Shown here: positions 7,672 through 15,025 of the stretch, in pieces
How the letters are laid out: each line of letters opens with the position of its first letter
Numbering within the stretch: position 1 is the stretch's first letter
From: Leucobacter exalbidus
Lineage (GTDB): Bacteria; Actinomycetota; Actinomycetes; Actinomycetales; Microbacteriaceae
Assembly (NCBI RefSeq): GCF_017834145.1
Contig: NZ_JAFIDA010000001.1
Span: 682,001-746,000 of the forward strand
Direction: 5' to 3'
Length of the DNA stretch: 64,000 nucleotides
Translations under genes and position numbers: made by a program
Notes under the pieces: generated by a model
Database searches by the model: none
What the model was told of the DNA's origin: nothing
Seen by the model: only the letters and a program-made list of their open reading frames with translations

Positions 7672-10245
7672 CTAGGCGGCGTTACGCGCCTGTCGGCGGC
7701 GCACCGTCAGCGCTGCTCCACCCGTCAGCAACAGCACGAGGCCCACGGCGCCAGCACCGACCAGCGGCATGCCACCGGTCTGTGACAACGATGCGTTTGC
7801 CGTCGTGGTCGACTGCGTCGGCGTTGTGCCGGTGGCTGTGGTGGAGCTGGGTGTGGTGGTGGTGGTGGTGGTCGGATCAGTGGTGGTCGGATCAGTGGGT
7901 GTGGTTGTGGGCGGATTCGTTGGAATGGGAGCGGGCGGCGTCGATGACGTCGGGGCCGCGGCCACCGTCACCTCGGCGACTTCGCTCACGTTGCCGGCAA
8001 CGTCGAGCGCGCGCACGGCCACGCTCGTCTGGCCATTGGGCAACGTGATCGCGGCCACTACGGTGTTGTCCACGAGGTCTTCGCCGTCTGCCAGCAGCTG
8101 CCAAGATTCGGCGCCCATGGCGGCGACCGATGACGCTGCCACGTTCTTGATCTGGTACTCGACGCGTGCCACGCCAGAGGTGGCATCATTCGAGGCCACT
8201 TCAAGCTGGCCGCGCTGCTCGGGTACGACGGCGACACTGAGCTCGGGGCCCACCGTGTCAATTCCCACGGAGGTTTCGAGCTCGTCGCTCTGGTTACCGA
8301 AGTCGTCGGTGGCCCGGGCAGCAATGGTGTGGAGTCCGTCTGTCGTGAGCACCGTAGCCTCTGTGACCACAGCCCAGTCGGCACCGTTGAGTGAAGACTC
8401 GAGCACGGGAGCATCGTCGGCGTTATCGGTGGCCGACAGCGTCACATTGACCGGAGCCGACGTGTGCCACTGCGATGCGGGCGTTGCGGGGCTGACCTCG
8501 GCGATCACCTCGGGGGCGATCGCGTCAGAGCTCACCTCGATCTTGACGGTGGGGTCAGCGGCGATCTCTACGGCGGCCACGCTGCCTCGCGCGCCGTCGG
8601 CTGCAAGGGCGACTACGTCGCAGGTCGCGTTGGGCACGTGAGTGGTGGCCGATCCGGTGTCACCGGTCACACCGGCGTCACGCCAGGTGTTTTCGCCGTC
8701 ACAGCTGAGTGCAAGCTGGGCCCCCACCGCGGGGTCGCCCTGCTCGTCGGTCACTTCGATGGTGACCTCTTCGAGCGCGGCACGAAACACCGATCCGCCC
8801 AGAATCTGCGCGGCGATCGCCATGCGTTCCTCTGACACAAATTCGAGCGTGTCGGTGGTCTGGTGGTAGGCGGGTTCCAACACGATGTTGGTTCCGCCAG
8901 CCCAGAACATCCAGCTGAATACCGCTGCGGGAATGCCCACGTCGCGGAACGACTGGTGATCGCTGCGTCCGACTTGACCCACCTGCAGATCACCGTGTCC
9001 GGCGAGTTTCGATACCTCGTCTGCGAGCTCGAGCACGGGGTTCTCTGCGACCGTGTCACCGTCAACGGTGAGCGCCCAGAAGCCAAACTCTTGGCCGGGG
9101 TCACCCGGGTGCCCGGTGCCCGCCATGTCCATGTTCCACGCACCGATGGTGCGATCGCGATCCTCGGGCGTCATCACCGTTGAGGCGTGGTGTTTCGATC
9201 CCTTGATGCCCTGTTCTTCAGCGCCCCAAGCTCCCACGCGCACTTCGGTGTTCAGCGAGTACGAGCCCAAAATCCGAGCCAACTCGAGCATGATGCTTGA
9301 TCCGGATCCGTTGTCGCTCGCGCCGTGGCTTCCCACCACAGTGTCGATGTGCGCGCCGATGTACACAATCGGCGCGTCGGGGTCGCCATTGGCGGCCTTG
9401 CGCACGCCCAGCACGTTCGTGCTGGTGTCGCCGCCAACCTGCGTCGCGATCGACAGCGAGAGCGGGCCGTCGGCGATCAGCGCCCGCATGCGCGCGCCCT
9501 GATTGAGTGCGGCGCCCACCACGACAAGGCCCTGGGCTTCGGCCGGCACGGCTCCCACGTTGGGCAGGGCCTCGGGGCTCGAAATTCCCTCGCTCTTCGC
9601 GAACACGACACCGATGGCGCCTGCCGCGGCGAGGTCGGTGAGCACGCCGCTGCGTACCGCAGCGGAGGTATTCCAGTCAGCGAGCACGATAGCGCCCGCA
9701 AGATCGGTGCGCTCAGCAAGGTCGGCAGTTGCGCCGCCGATGTCGACGAGGTTGTCGGCCACAGGGGCGTCGGCGCCCGTCACTACCGCGTTGCTCGCGG
9801 GCCTGAACTGCCAGCTGGCGTAGCCGTCTTGGTATCGGCTGGGCGTCACGTCTGCGAACAGCTGCGCGGTCGCGGCAAATGATTCACGCGAGGTATCAAA
9901 CCCGTAGCTCGTCAGCGTCTGCTCAATGTAGGCCGCAGCAGCTTCTTCCCCGGGAGTACCGGCGACGCGCGGCCCGATCGTATCGGCGAGGTGCACATCA
10001 TGGTTCCAGATGTTCTGCGAGTTCACCGCCTGCAAAAATTCTTCTTGATAGCCCGCAGTAGTCGTGCCTGAAGTGATCGCTGCGATCGCATCGGTGGGAG
10101 CAAAGCTCACCGCCTGCGCCGCAGTACCTTGCAATATGAGCGGCAACGCCAATGCTGCCGCGCCCAGTATTGCCAGCGGCCGCTTCGCGCGGCCTGCAGG
10201 TCGTGGTCGAGTAAACGCACGTTCATTCGCGTACTGAATAGTCAT
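7672..10245 (-). CDS. Secreted, wall-anchored M28-family aminopeptidase
   Basis: An 857-residue exported zinc peptidase. A signal peptide spans residues 1-46. A PA (protease-associated) insert lies around 155-275. The M28 catalytic domain shows the two-zinc ligands: His299 (GAHIDTV), Asp311 (SDNGSG), Glu343/344 (GAEEQG), Asp373 (NMDMAG) and His461 (AYHQTTDT). Two or three Ig-like/OmpL47-type beta domains follow (one has GLHTIAARATDDFGN), then a Thr/Pro stalk and a sorting signal LSQTGG with a hydrophobic helix and RRRQAR tail. LSQTG departs from LPXTG, so the sortase class is uncertain. It probably releases N-terminal amino acids from peptides outside the cell. A perfect 10-bp dyad lies 31-53 bp upstream of the start. 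Confidence 0.92.
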   Translation of the reverse strand: MTIQYANERAFTRPRPAGRAKRPLAILGAAALALPLILQGTAAQAVSFAPTDAIAAITSGTTTAGYQEEFLQAVNSQNIWNHDVHLADTIGPRVAGTPGEEAAAAYIEQTLTSYGFDTSRESFAATAQLFADVTPSRYQDGYASWQFRPASNAVVTGADAPVADNLVDIGGATADLAERTDLAGAIVLADWNTSAAVRSGVLTDLAAAGAIGVVFAKSEGISSPEALPNVGAVPAEAQGLVVVGAALNQGARMRALIADGPLSLSIATQVGGDTSTNVLGVRKAANGDPDAPIVYIGAHIDTVVGSHGASDNGSGSSIMLELARILGSYSLNTEVRVGAWGAEEQGIKGSKHHASTVMTPEDRDRTIGAWNMDMAGTGHPGDPGQEFGFWALTVDGDTVAENPVLELADEVSKLAGHGDLQVGQVGRSDHQSFRDVGIPAAVFSWMFWAGGTNIVLEPAYHQTTDTLEFVSEERMAIAAQILGGSVFRAALEEVTIEVTDEQGDPAVGAQLALSCDGENTWRDAGVTGDTGSATTHVPNATCDVVALAADGARGSVAAVEIAADPTVKIEVSSDAIAPEVIAEVSPATPASQWHTSAPVNVTLSATDNADDAPVLESSLNGADWAVVTEATVLTTDGLHTIAARATDDFGNQSDELETSVGIDTVGPELSVAVVPEQRGQLEVASNDATSGVARVEYQIKNVAASSVAAMGAESWQLLADGEDLVDNTVVAAITLPNGQTSVAVRALDVAGNVSEVAEVTVAAAPTSSTPPAPIPTNPPTTTPTDPTTTDPTTTTTTTPSSTTATGTTPTQSTTTANASLSQTGGMPLVGAGAVGLVLLLTGGAALTVRRRQARNAA

Positions 10246-10275
10246 GTATCCCGGGTGTCCTCACTGACATGGAAA

Positions 10276-10298
10276 GTGCACCGTGTCACACGGTGCAC
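10276..10298. promoter_or_regulatory. Perfect inverted repeat upstream of the aminopeptidase
   Basis: GTGCACCGTG and CACGGTGCAC are perfect complements separated by TCA. The site sits 31-53 bp before the aminopeptidase ATG, either as an operator or as a hairpin in its 5' leader. No family of regulator can be named from the sequence. Confidence 0.6.
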
Positions 10299-10358
10299 CG
10301 CTCTTCACCATATCGAGATCGGCAATTCGGCCACACGTGTGTGACTCCATATGAAGCG

Positions 10359-10397
10359 ACATCGGCCCCAACCCGCTGTGCGGGTTGGGGCCGATGT
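10359..10397 (-). terminator. Hairpin terminator after the NYN-domain gene
   Basis: A perfect 18-bp stem with loop TGT begins about 18 bp past the stop of the NYN gene on the minus strand and separates it from the aminopeptidase promoter region. Confidence 0.82.
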
Positions 10398-10414
10398 GTG
10401 TGCCGCGTGACGAG

Positions 10415-11791
10415 TTAGTCGTCAGACTGCTCCCGCAGTCGCACCAGGCGTTCGTGGCCGCTCCCTGAGACCTCGGCCACGTCTGAGCGTGACTTCAAGA
10501 AGTCAGAGAACGAACGGAACCCGAGCACCTTCTCGTTAAACGATGAGTCCATGCGGCGCATCTGCTGCTTCACCGCTGAACTGTGCAGCCAATCGGAGTC
10601 GTCCTTTTCTTGGCCGAGCCAGAGCGCACGAATCAGCAGGCCGGTGATCTCATACTCGTCGTCCTCGGTGCGGTCGCCCACGCGGTCACCCGCGTCGCCA
10701 TCGTCGTGCAGGTCATGCTCGTCGTGGTCGCCGTGGGTATCATGCGTGTCCAGTGCGTCGAGCGCCGAGTTGATCTCGTCGGCGAAGCCCTCGCCCTGGT
10801 CGGCCTTGGCCGGCTGGGCTGAGCTCGACGGCGCATCCCCGGCGGCCGCAGCTGCATCGGTGCCGGTGTTGGCGCCGGAGCCGGAGCCTGAGCCACCGTT
10901 CGCACCGGCGGCCGCGCGTGACGCGGCGCCTGAGGCACGCGATCCGCGGCGTGACCGCGACCGCGAGTTTCCGGTTTTTTCGGGAGCGCTCGTTTCAGCG
11001 CCCGCTGTCTCAGCCGTCCCCGCCGTACCGGCTTCTGCCGCGGTGGCCGAGCCAGCGCCGTTGCCCAAGGCCTCTGCCCCAGCGCCACTTGCCGCAGTAG
11101 TCGCGCCAGCGAGTTCGCCTGCGTCGCCATCCGCGGTCTGGGCGGTCTGCCCCGTCGCCGTCTTCGCGGGGTCGACGCGGCCGCGGCCACGCCCCGAACG
11201 AGCCGGCTTCTCCTCGCGGCCCGGGCGTTCCACACCGGGCAGCGTGTCGTAGGTCGCGAAATCGTCGCACGCGGCGGTGAGGGCCTTCGCCGTTGATCCG
11301 GCGACGCCAATGCCCACGACGTAGCGCCCCAACCGCCTGCACCGCTGCGCGAGCGGCACATAGTCGGAGTCGCCCGCGACAATCACCACGTGGGTGAGGT
11401 CTTCGAGCCGAAACATGTCTTCGACGGTGTCGACAGCGAGTCGAATATCGGCGCCGTTCTTGGCGTAGGCCGCCGTGGGGAACAGCTGCACGAGGTCGAC
11501 CGCGCGCGCCACCAGCTGTGACCGGTACTGCGCGTTCACCGGCGCTGACCAGTCGGCGTAGCCGCGCGTGAGCACGAGCGTGCCATATGACGAGGCGTAA
11601 TCAATGATCGCGCCCACATCGATGGCGGCGGCCTCAAGCCGCGCCACTACTTCAGGATCGTTGGGGTTCTCGCTAATACGGTGCCGGTCTCGCCCAAACG
11701 AGTTTCGGCCATGCACGCGGTCGTACCACGAGAGCACAATGTTGTCGAAGTCTAAATAGACCGCAACTCGGCCGTTCTGGTTGTCTGCCAC
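10415..11791 (-). CDS. NYN-domain (PIN-like nuclease) protein with C-terminal OST-HTH/LOTUS domain
   Basis: A 458-residue protein. The N-terminal 180 residues are an NYN/LabA-like domain with VAVYLDFDNI at the start, an acidic ADIRLAVD segment and VVIVAGDSDYVPLAQ, the aspartates that form the metal site of PIN-fold RNases. Residues of roughly 185-375 are low-complexity Ala/Gly/Ser/Glu-rich with Arg patches. The last 80 residues (EITGLLIRALWLGQ, then SFNEKVLGFRSFSDFLKS) match the OST-HTH/LOTUS RNA-binding fold. A role in RNA processing or decay is likely from the families; the target is unknown. The GTG at 11791 is chosen because a -35/-10 pair ends 6 nt before it, implying a leaderless transcript; a GTG nine codons upstream is the alternative. 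Confidence 0.82.
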   Translation of the reverse strand: MADNQNGRVAVYLDFDNIVLSWYDRVHGRNSFGRDRHRISENPNDPEVVARLEAAAIDVGAIIDYASSYGTLVLTRGYADWSAPVNAQYRSQLVARAVDLVQLFPTAAYAKNGADIRLAVDTVEDMFRLEDLTHVVIVAGDSDYVPLAQRCRRLGRYVVGIGVAGSTAKALTAACDDFATYDTLPGVERPGREEKPARSGRGRGRVDPAKTATGQTAQTADGDAGELAGATTAASGAGAEALGNGAGSATAAEAGTAGTAETAGAETSAPEKTGNSRSRSRRGSRASGAASRAAAGANGGSGSGSGANTGTDAAAAAGDAPSSSAQPAKADQGEGFADEINSALDALDTHDTHGDHDEHDLHDDGDAGDRVGDRTEDDEYEITGLLIRALWLGQEKDDSDWLHSSAVKQQMRRMDSSFNEKVLGFRSFSDFLKSRSDVAEVSGSGHERLVRLREQSDD

Positions 11792-11797
11792 CTCTCT

Positions 11798-11826
11798 AGT
11801 GTGACAGGCGCCGCGCACTCATCCAA
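11798..11826 (-). promoter_or_regulatory. Putative leaderless promoter of the NYN gene
   Basis: On the minus strand, TTGGAT and CACACT are separated by 17 nt, and CACACT ends 6 nt before the GTG start. This places the expected transcript start at the start codon. There is no well-spaced Shine-Dalgarno sequence. Confidence 0.4.
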
Positions 11827-11866
11827 CGTTTTAGCTGATCGCGCCGCGGCGATTCGCGCCCGCGGC

Positions 11867-12715
11867 TCATTTTTGGGGCCGCAGCACCTCGATTGCGACG
11901 TCGGCACGGTCGGTGACGATGCCGTCGACGCCGAGGTCGATGAGGGCGCGCATTTGATCCGGATCATTCACGGTCCACACGTGCACCTCAACGCCGTGCC
12001 TGTGGGCGGCCCGCAGCAACCGGGGCGTGAGCACGCGCAGCGGGCCCTGCCGCTCGGGGATTTGCAGCGCGTCGAAGCCGCGTAGGGCGCGGGCGACGCC
12101 GATGCCGGTGAGCACGGCGAGGAGAATGCGGATCACGCCGCGCTGCCCCGGTGATGCTGCGGGCGCGCGGCGTATGGCGGGTTGGGGATCCGCGGGCTCA
12201 GCGATGCTAGCGGCCGGAGCTGCGCCAGCAGCGGCGCCCGTGGCCTCAGCAGCCGCAGCAGCGGCTAGAGCGCGGGTGCGAAACGCATCGGCGAAGCTCG
12301 TGAGCAGCACCCGGTGGGCGTGGGGCGCCACGAGCTGGCCGATCTGCTCGGCGGCCGCCCCCGCTTTCACATCAACGTTGAAGCGCGTCGTGGGGTACGC
12401 CGCGAGCGCCGCCCCGAGCGTGATCACACCGCCCTGCTCAGCCATAATGGCGGCGAGCTCGGCGAGGGTCACGTCGGCGATCTTGCGGGGGTCGCCGGTC
12501 ACCCGCGCCAAATCGGCGTCATGAAACAGCACCACCTCGCCGTCGAGCGTGAGATGGCAATCGGTTTCGACGATGTCAGATCCGGCATCGATGGCGGCTT
12601 CGATCGCGGCGCGCGAGTTCTCGACGATCCCCGCGGCGTGCATGGCCGGGGTGGTGAGCCCCCGGTGCGCCAGGATGCGGGGGCGAGAGGAGTCGGCGAG
12701 ATAGGGGTGCAACAT
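11867..12715 (-). CDS. Glycerophosphodiester phosphodiesterase family protein
   Basis: A 282-residue GDPD-family TIM barrel. The catalytic signatures are visible: ILAHRG near residue 17, ENSRAA near residue 33, ETDCHLT near residue 50 and HDADLARVTG near residue 64; the end carries VWTVNDPDQM and GVDGIVTDRAD. It cleaves glycerophosphodiesters to glycerol 3-phosphate and an alcohol. A run of about 45 Ala/Pro-rich residues (near 155-200) interrupts the barrel and may be a flexible loop. No signal peptide is evident, so it is probably cytoplasmic. It is 5 bp downstream of the EamA transporter gene and likely cotranscribed with it. Confidence 0.93.
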   Translation of the reverse strand: MLHPYLADSSRPRILAHRGLTTPAMHAAGIVENSRAAIEAAIDAGSDIVETDCHLTLDGEVVLFHDADLARVTGDPRKIADVTLAELAAIMAEQGGVITLGAALAAYPTTRFNVDVKAGAAAEQIGQLVAPHAHRVLLTSFADAFRTRALAAAAAAEATGAAAGAAPAASIAEPADPQPAIRRAPAASPGQRGVIRILLAVLTGIGVARALRGFDALQIPERQGPLRVLTPRLLRAAHRHGVEVHVWTVNDPDQMRALIDLGVDGIVTDRADVAIEVLRPQK

Positions 12716-12720
12716 GCCTC

Positions 12721-13668
12721 TTATGATTCCAGATGCAGCGGCGGAGTCGTACGCGCGGCTGGGGTGCCAGCGGGGTCAGCAGAGTCGGCGTCAGCACCAG
12801 CAGCATCGCGTGCACCGCCGCGTTGCGCCGCAGCTCCCGCGCAGATCACCAGCGCGACCCCCACGATTTGCATCAGTGACGGGGCTTGGCTGAGCACCAG
12901 CAGCCCAATCAGCACCCCCAGCGCGGGCTCGATCGAGAGCAGCGTGCCAAACGCGGTGTGCGACATACGGCGCAGCGCCAGCATCTCGAGCGCGAATGAG
13001 ACCACCGGGGCGATCAACGCGATGCCGGCCGCCATGGCGATCACCCAGAGTGCCCCGTTGCCGTGCAGCACCTGAGGCAGCCCCACGGCCATCGTGAATA
13101 CCGCGGCGATGGGAATGGTGAGGGCGAGGCCCGAGATTCCCGAGAAGCGATCGCCCACCAGCTGCGTGAAGACGTTGTACAGGCCCCAGCACACCCCTGC
13201 GGCGAGCGCGAACCCGATTCCGATGAGGTCGGTCGTGCCGTGCCAGGGTTCGGTGAGCATGATGACGCCTGCAAGGGCGAGGAGTGGCCAGATGAGTGCG
13301 CTGCGTTTTTTACTGGTGATAGCGGCGACGGCGAGGGGGCCGAGAAATTCGATGGCGACGGCGGTGCCGAGGGGGATGCGGGCGACGGCGGCGAGGAAGA
13401 AAGTGGTCATGAACCCGGTGACGAGGCCGAGGATGAGCAGGGTGGGGATGTCGCGGCGTGTGATGGTGGAGAGTTTGGGGCGTGCGATGAGCCAGAGGAT
13501 GGCGCCTCCGAAGCACATGCGTAGCCATGCGGTGCCTGCGGGGCCGACTTGTTCGATGACGGTGATCGAAAGTGCGTTCGATAGCTGGATGAGGAGCATG
13601 GCGGCGACGGCGAGCGACCAGGGTGGGATGGAGGCGCGCTGGCTGGCGTGTGTGGGGCGGGGGTTCAC
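12721..13668 (-). CDS. EamA/DMT-family transporter (RhtA-like exporter)
   Basis: A 315-residue membrane protein with ten hydrophobic segments in two EamA repeats; FLAAVARIPLGTAVAIEFLG and the second-repeat SHTAFGTLLSIEPALGVLIG are close to RhtA-type threonine/homoserine exporters. The substrate cannot be told from sequence. The first third uses almost only C-ending codons, in contrast to the next gene to the right. The tail after residue 280 is an Ala/Asp/Pro-rich cytoplasmic extension. GTG at 13668 is used as start; no strong ribosome-binding site is visible. It precedes the GDPD gene by 5 bp. Confidence 0.88.
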   Translation of the reverse strand: MNPRPTHASQRASIPPWSLAVAAMLLIQLSNALSITVIEQVGPAGTAWLRMCFGGAILWLIARPKLSTITRRDIPTLLILGLVTGFMTTFFLAAVARIPLGTAVAIEFLGPLAVAAITSKKRSALIWPLLALAGVIMLTEPWHGTTDLIGIGFALAAGVCWGLYNVFTQLVGDRFSGISGLALTIPIAAVFTMAVGLPQVLHGNGALWVIAMAAGIALIAPVVSFALEMLALRRMSHTAFGTLLSIEPALGVLIGLLVLSQAPSLMQIVGVALVICAGAAAQRGGARDAAGADADSADPAGTPAARTTPPLHLES

Positions 13669-13789
13669 GTCACCAGCTTCGGGGTTGTGTGGCGCCGCGT
13701 CAATTCGGGGGCATCGGTAGGCTTATTGGTGTGGAGGGGCGTGGGCTTCTTCTTGGTCCCCTAGGCGTTTACGAGAGAATCGAGCGAAC

Positions 13790-14242
13790 ATGACTGATAT
13801 CACTGCACAGAAGGAATTGGTTCAGGCCCATATGGGTTCGCTGTTCGATGGCGTCGAGATGGATAACGATGGCGATCTGTCGATTCGGTATGGGTCGAGT
13901 CGTGTGTTTGTGCGGGTGCACGAGTTTGCTGAGGATTCGGCGTTGGCGATGGTATTCTCTCCCCTGCTGTCGAATGTGGAGAATACGGCTGAGTTGCGTG
14001 ACTATGTTGCGTTCTCTGGTGCCGACTACGTGTTTGGAAGCTTCCTGTTGATCGATCGCGGGGAGGGCAAGGTTGATTTGCTGATGAAGCACAATCTGCT
14101 TGCTGATCACTTGGTTGCTGATGAGCTGGGCTTTGTGGTCGCGGGGATTGCTTCTACCTGTGATGAGCTGGCAGCTGAGTTGGCTGGGCGCTTCGGTGGT
14201 GAGGTGTTCCATCCTGAGGCTCCTGAGGAAGCTGCTCAGTAA
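13790..14242 (+). CDS. YbjN-type (T3SS chaperone-like fold) protein
   Basis: A 150-residue acidic, soluble protein that resembles the YbjN/CesT-like chaperone fold (the actinobacterial 'T3SS and YbjN peptide-binding chaperone' family): DGDLSIRYGSSRVFVRVHEF, then VFSPLLSNVENTAELRDYV and FGSFLLID. Function is not established beyond a presumed peptide- or partner-binding role. ATG at 13790 follows GAGAGAATCGAGCGAAC. Codon use is rich in T- and G-ending codons (cgt, gtg, gat), unlike the C-ending use of its neighbours. It stands alone between divergent and convergent genes. Confidence 0.75.
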   Translation: MTDITAQKELVQAHMGSLFDGVEMDNDGDLSIRYGSSRVFVRVHEFAEDSALAMVFSPLLSNVENTAELRDYVAFSGADYVFGSFLLIDRGEGKVDLLMKHNLLADHLVADELGFVVAGIASTCDELAAELAGRFGGEVFHPEAPEEAAQ

Positions 14243-14377
14243 GGAGCGTTTCAGGTAGCGCGGTGAGCCGCGTAGCGAACTGTGCGATCTGCGGCGAGCG
14301 CCTCGGGATTGATTTCCCGGGACGCTTTGTTGTTGCGGCGAGCGGGGATGCTTGTGCCGTCACCGATGCCTGAGTCT

Positions 14378-14875
14378 CTATGGGGGCGATCCGGGCCCGC
14401 TTAGTTGCTGCGTGGGTTCTTTGCTCCGGATCATCCCGGCGCCGCGCTCATTAATTCGCCCCGGATCGTGCGCAAGCATGGCGGCTCCCAGCTCAGTGAG
14501 CACGTAGAGGTGAGGCGTGCTTGCGCGATGCGCGAGGGCGATGTAGCCCAGCCTGCACAGTGAGGCGATGGCCCAGCGTACGCGCAGCTCGAGCCGGTTG
14601 TGCCCCGTGCTCGTGTGCTGCGTGAGCGCTTCAGCGTCGAGGGCAAGATCATGCGCGATAGCTGAGACCACAGCGGCGACAAGGGTGTCCGTGGCTTGTG
14701 GGCCCTGGGCGAGGAGGCGCAACGTGTGTACGCGGCAGACGCTCATGAGGGGCAGCCCTCCCCTGGTGGCTTCCCTATTGCTGCCACCCCACCTGTTCTC
14801 GTCGTAATCCCACGGGATGGTGAAGTCGGGGCCGGGCATATCCCTGCTGCGGTTTGAGCCGTCTTCGCTGTTCAT
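14378..14875 (-). CDS. Orphan Mrr-N-type winged-helix protein
   Basis: A 165-residue protein. Residues of about 40-145 read like the Mrr restriction-enzyme N-terminal winged helix: LPLMSVCRVHTLRLLAQG, then ALDAEALTQHTSTGHNRLEL, RVRWAIASLCRLGYIALAH and YVLTELGAAMLAHDP. In Mrr-like enzymes this DNA-binding domain precedes a PD-(D/E)XK nuclease; here no nuclease domain follows, only a 20-residue tail. Closely related stand-alone copies are probably DNA-binding adaptors. ATG at 14875 is chosen because GGAGG lies 9 nt upstream. It is divergent from the 13E12/HNH gene and shares its 150-bp intergenic region, which holds a LexA-type box. Confidence 0.6.
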   Translation of the reverse strand: MNSEDGSNRSRDMPGPDFTIPWDYDENRWGGSNREATRGGLPLMSVCRVHTLRLLAQGPQATDTLVAAVVSAIAHDLALDAEALTQHTSTGHNRLELRVRWAIASLCRLGYIALAHRASTPHLYVLTELGAAMLAHDPGRINERGAGMIRSKEPTQQLSGPGSPP

Positions 14876-14989
14876 CCCCACTCACCTCCCCTTCTCCCGC
14901 GACATGCCTGGAGCTATGGGGCGAGCTTACGCCTGGCAGCATCGTCACGATAGGGGCGACAACACCCCACATATGCCCAAATAACTCAT

Positions 14990-15025
14990 TCGAACATATA
15001 TTCGAATACGTGGTAGAATAGAACC
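14990..15025 (+). promoter_or_regulatory. LexA-type SOS box and leaderless promoter of the 13E12 gene
   Basis: TCGAACATATATTCGA at 14990-15005 differs at one base from the actinobacterial SOS box TCGAAC-N4-GTTCGA. It lies over the position expected for the -35, followed by a strong -10, TAGAAT, at 15014-15019. The -10 ends 6 nt before the ATG, so the transcript should start at the start codon. Mycobacterial 13E12-repeat genes are known LexA targets, which supports the reading. Confidence 0.72.
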
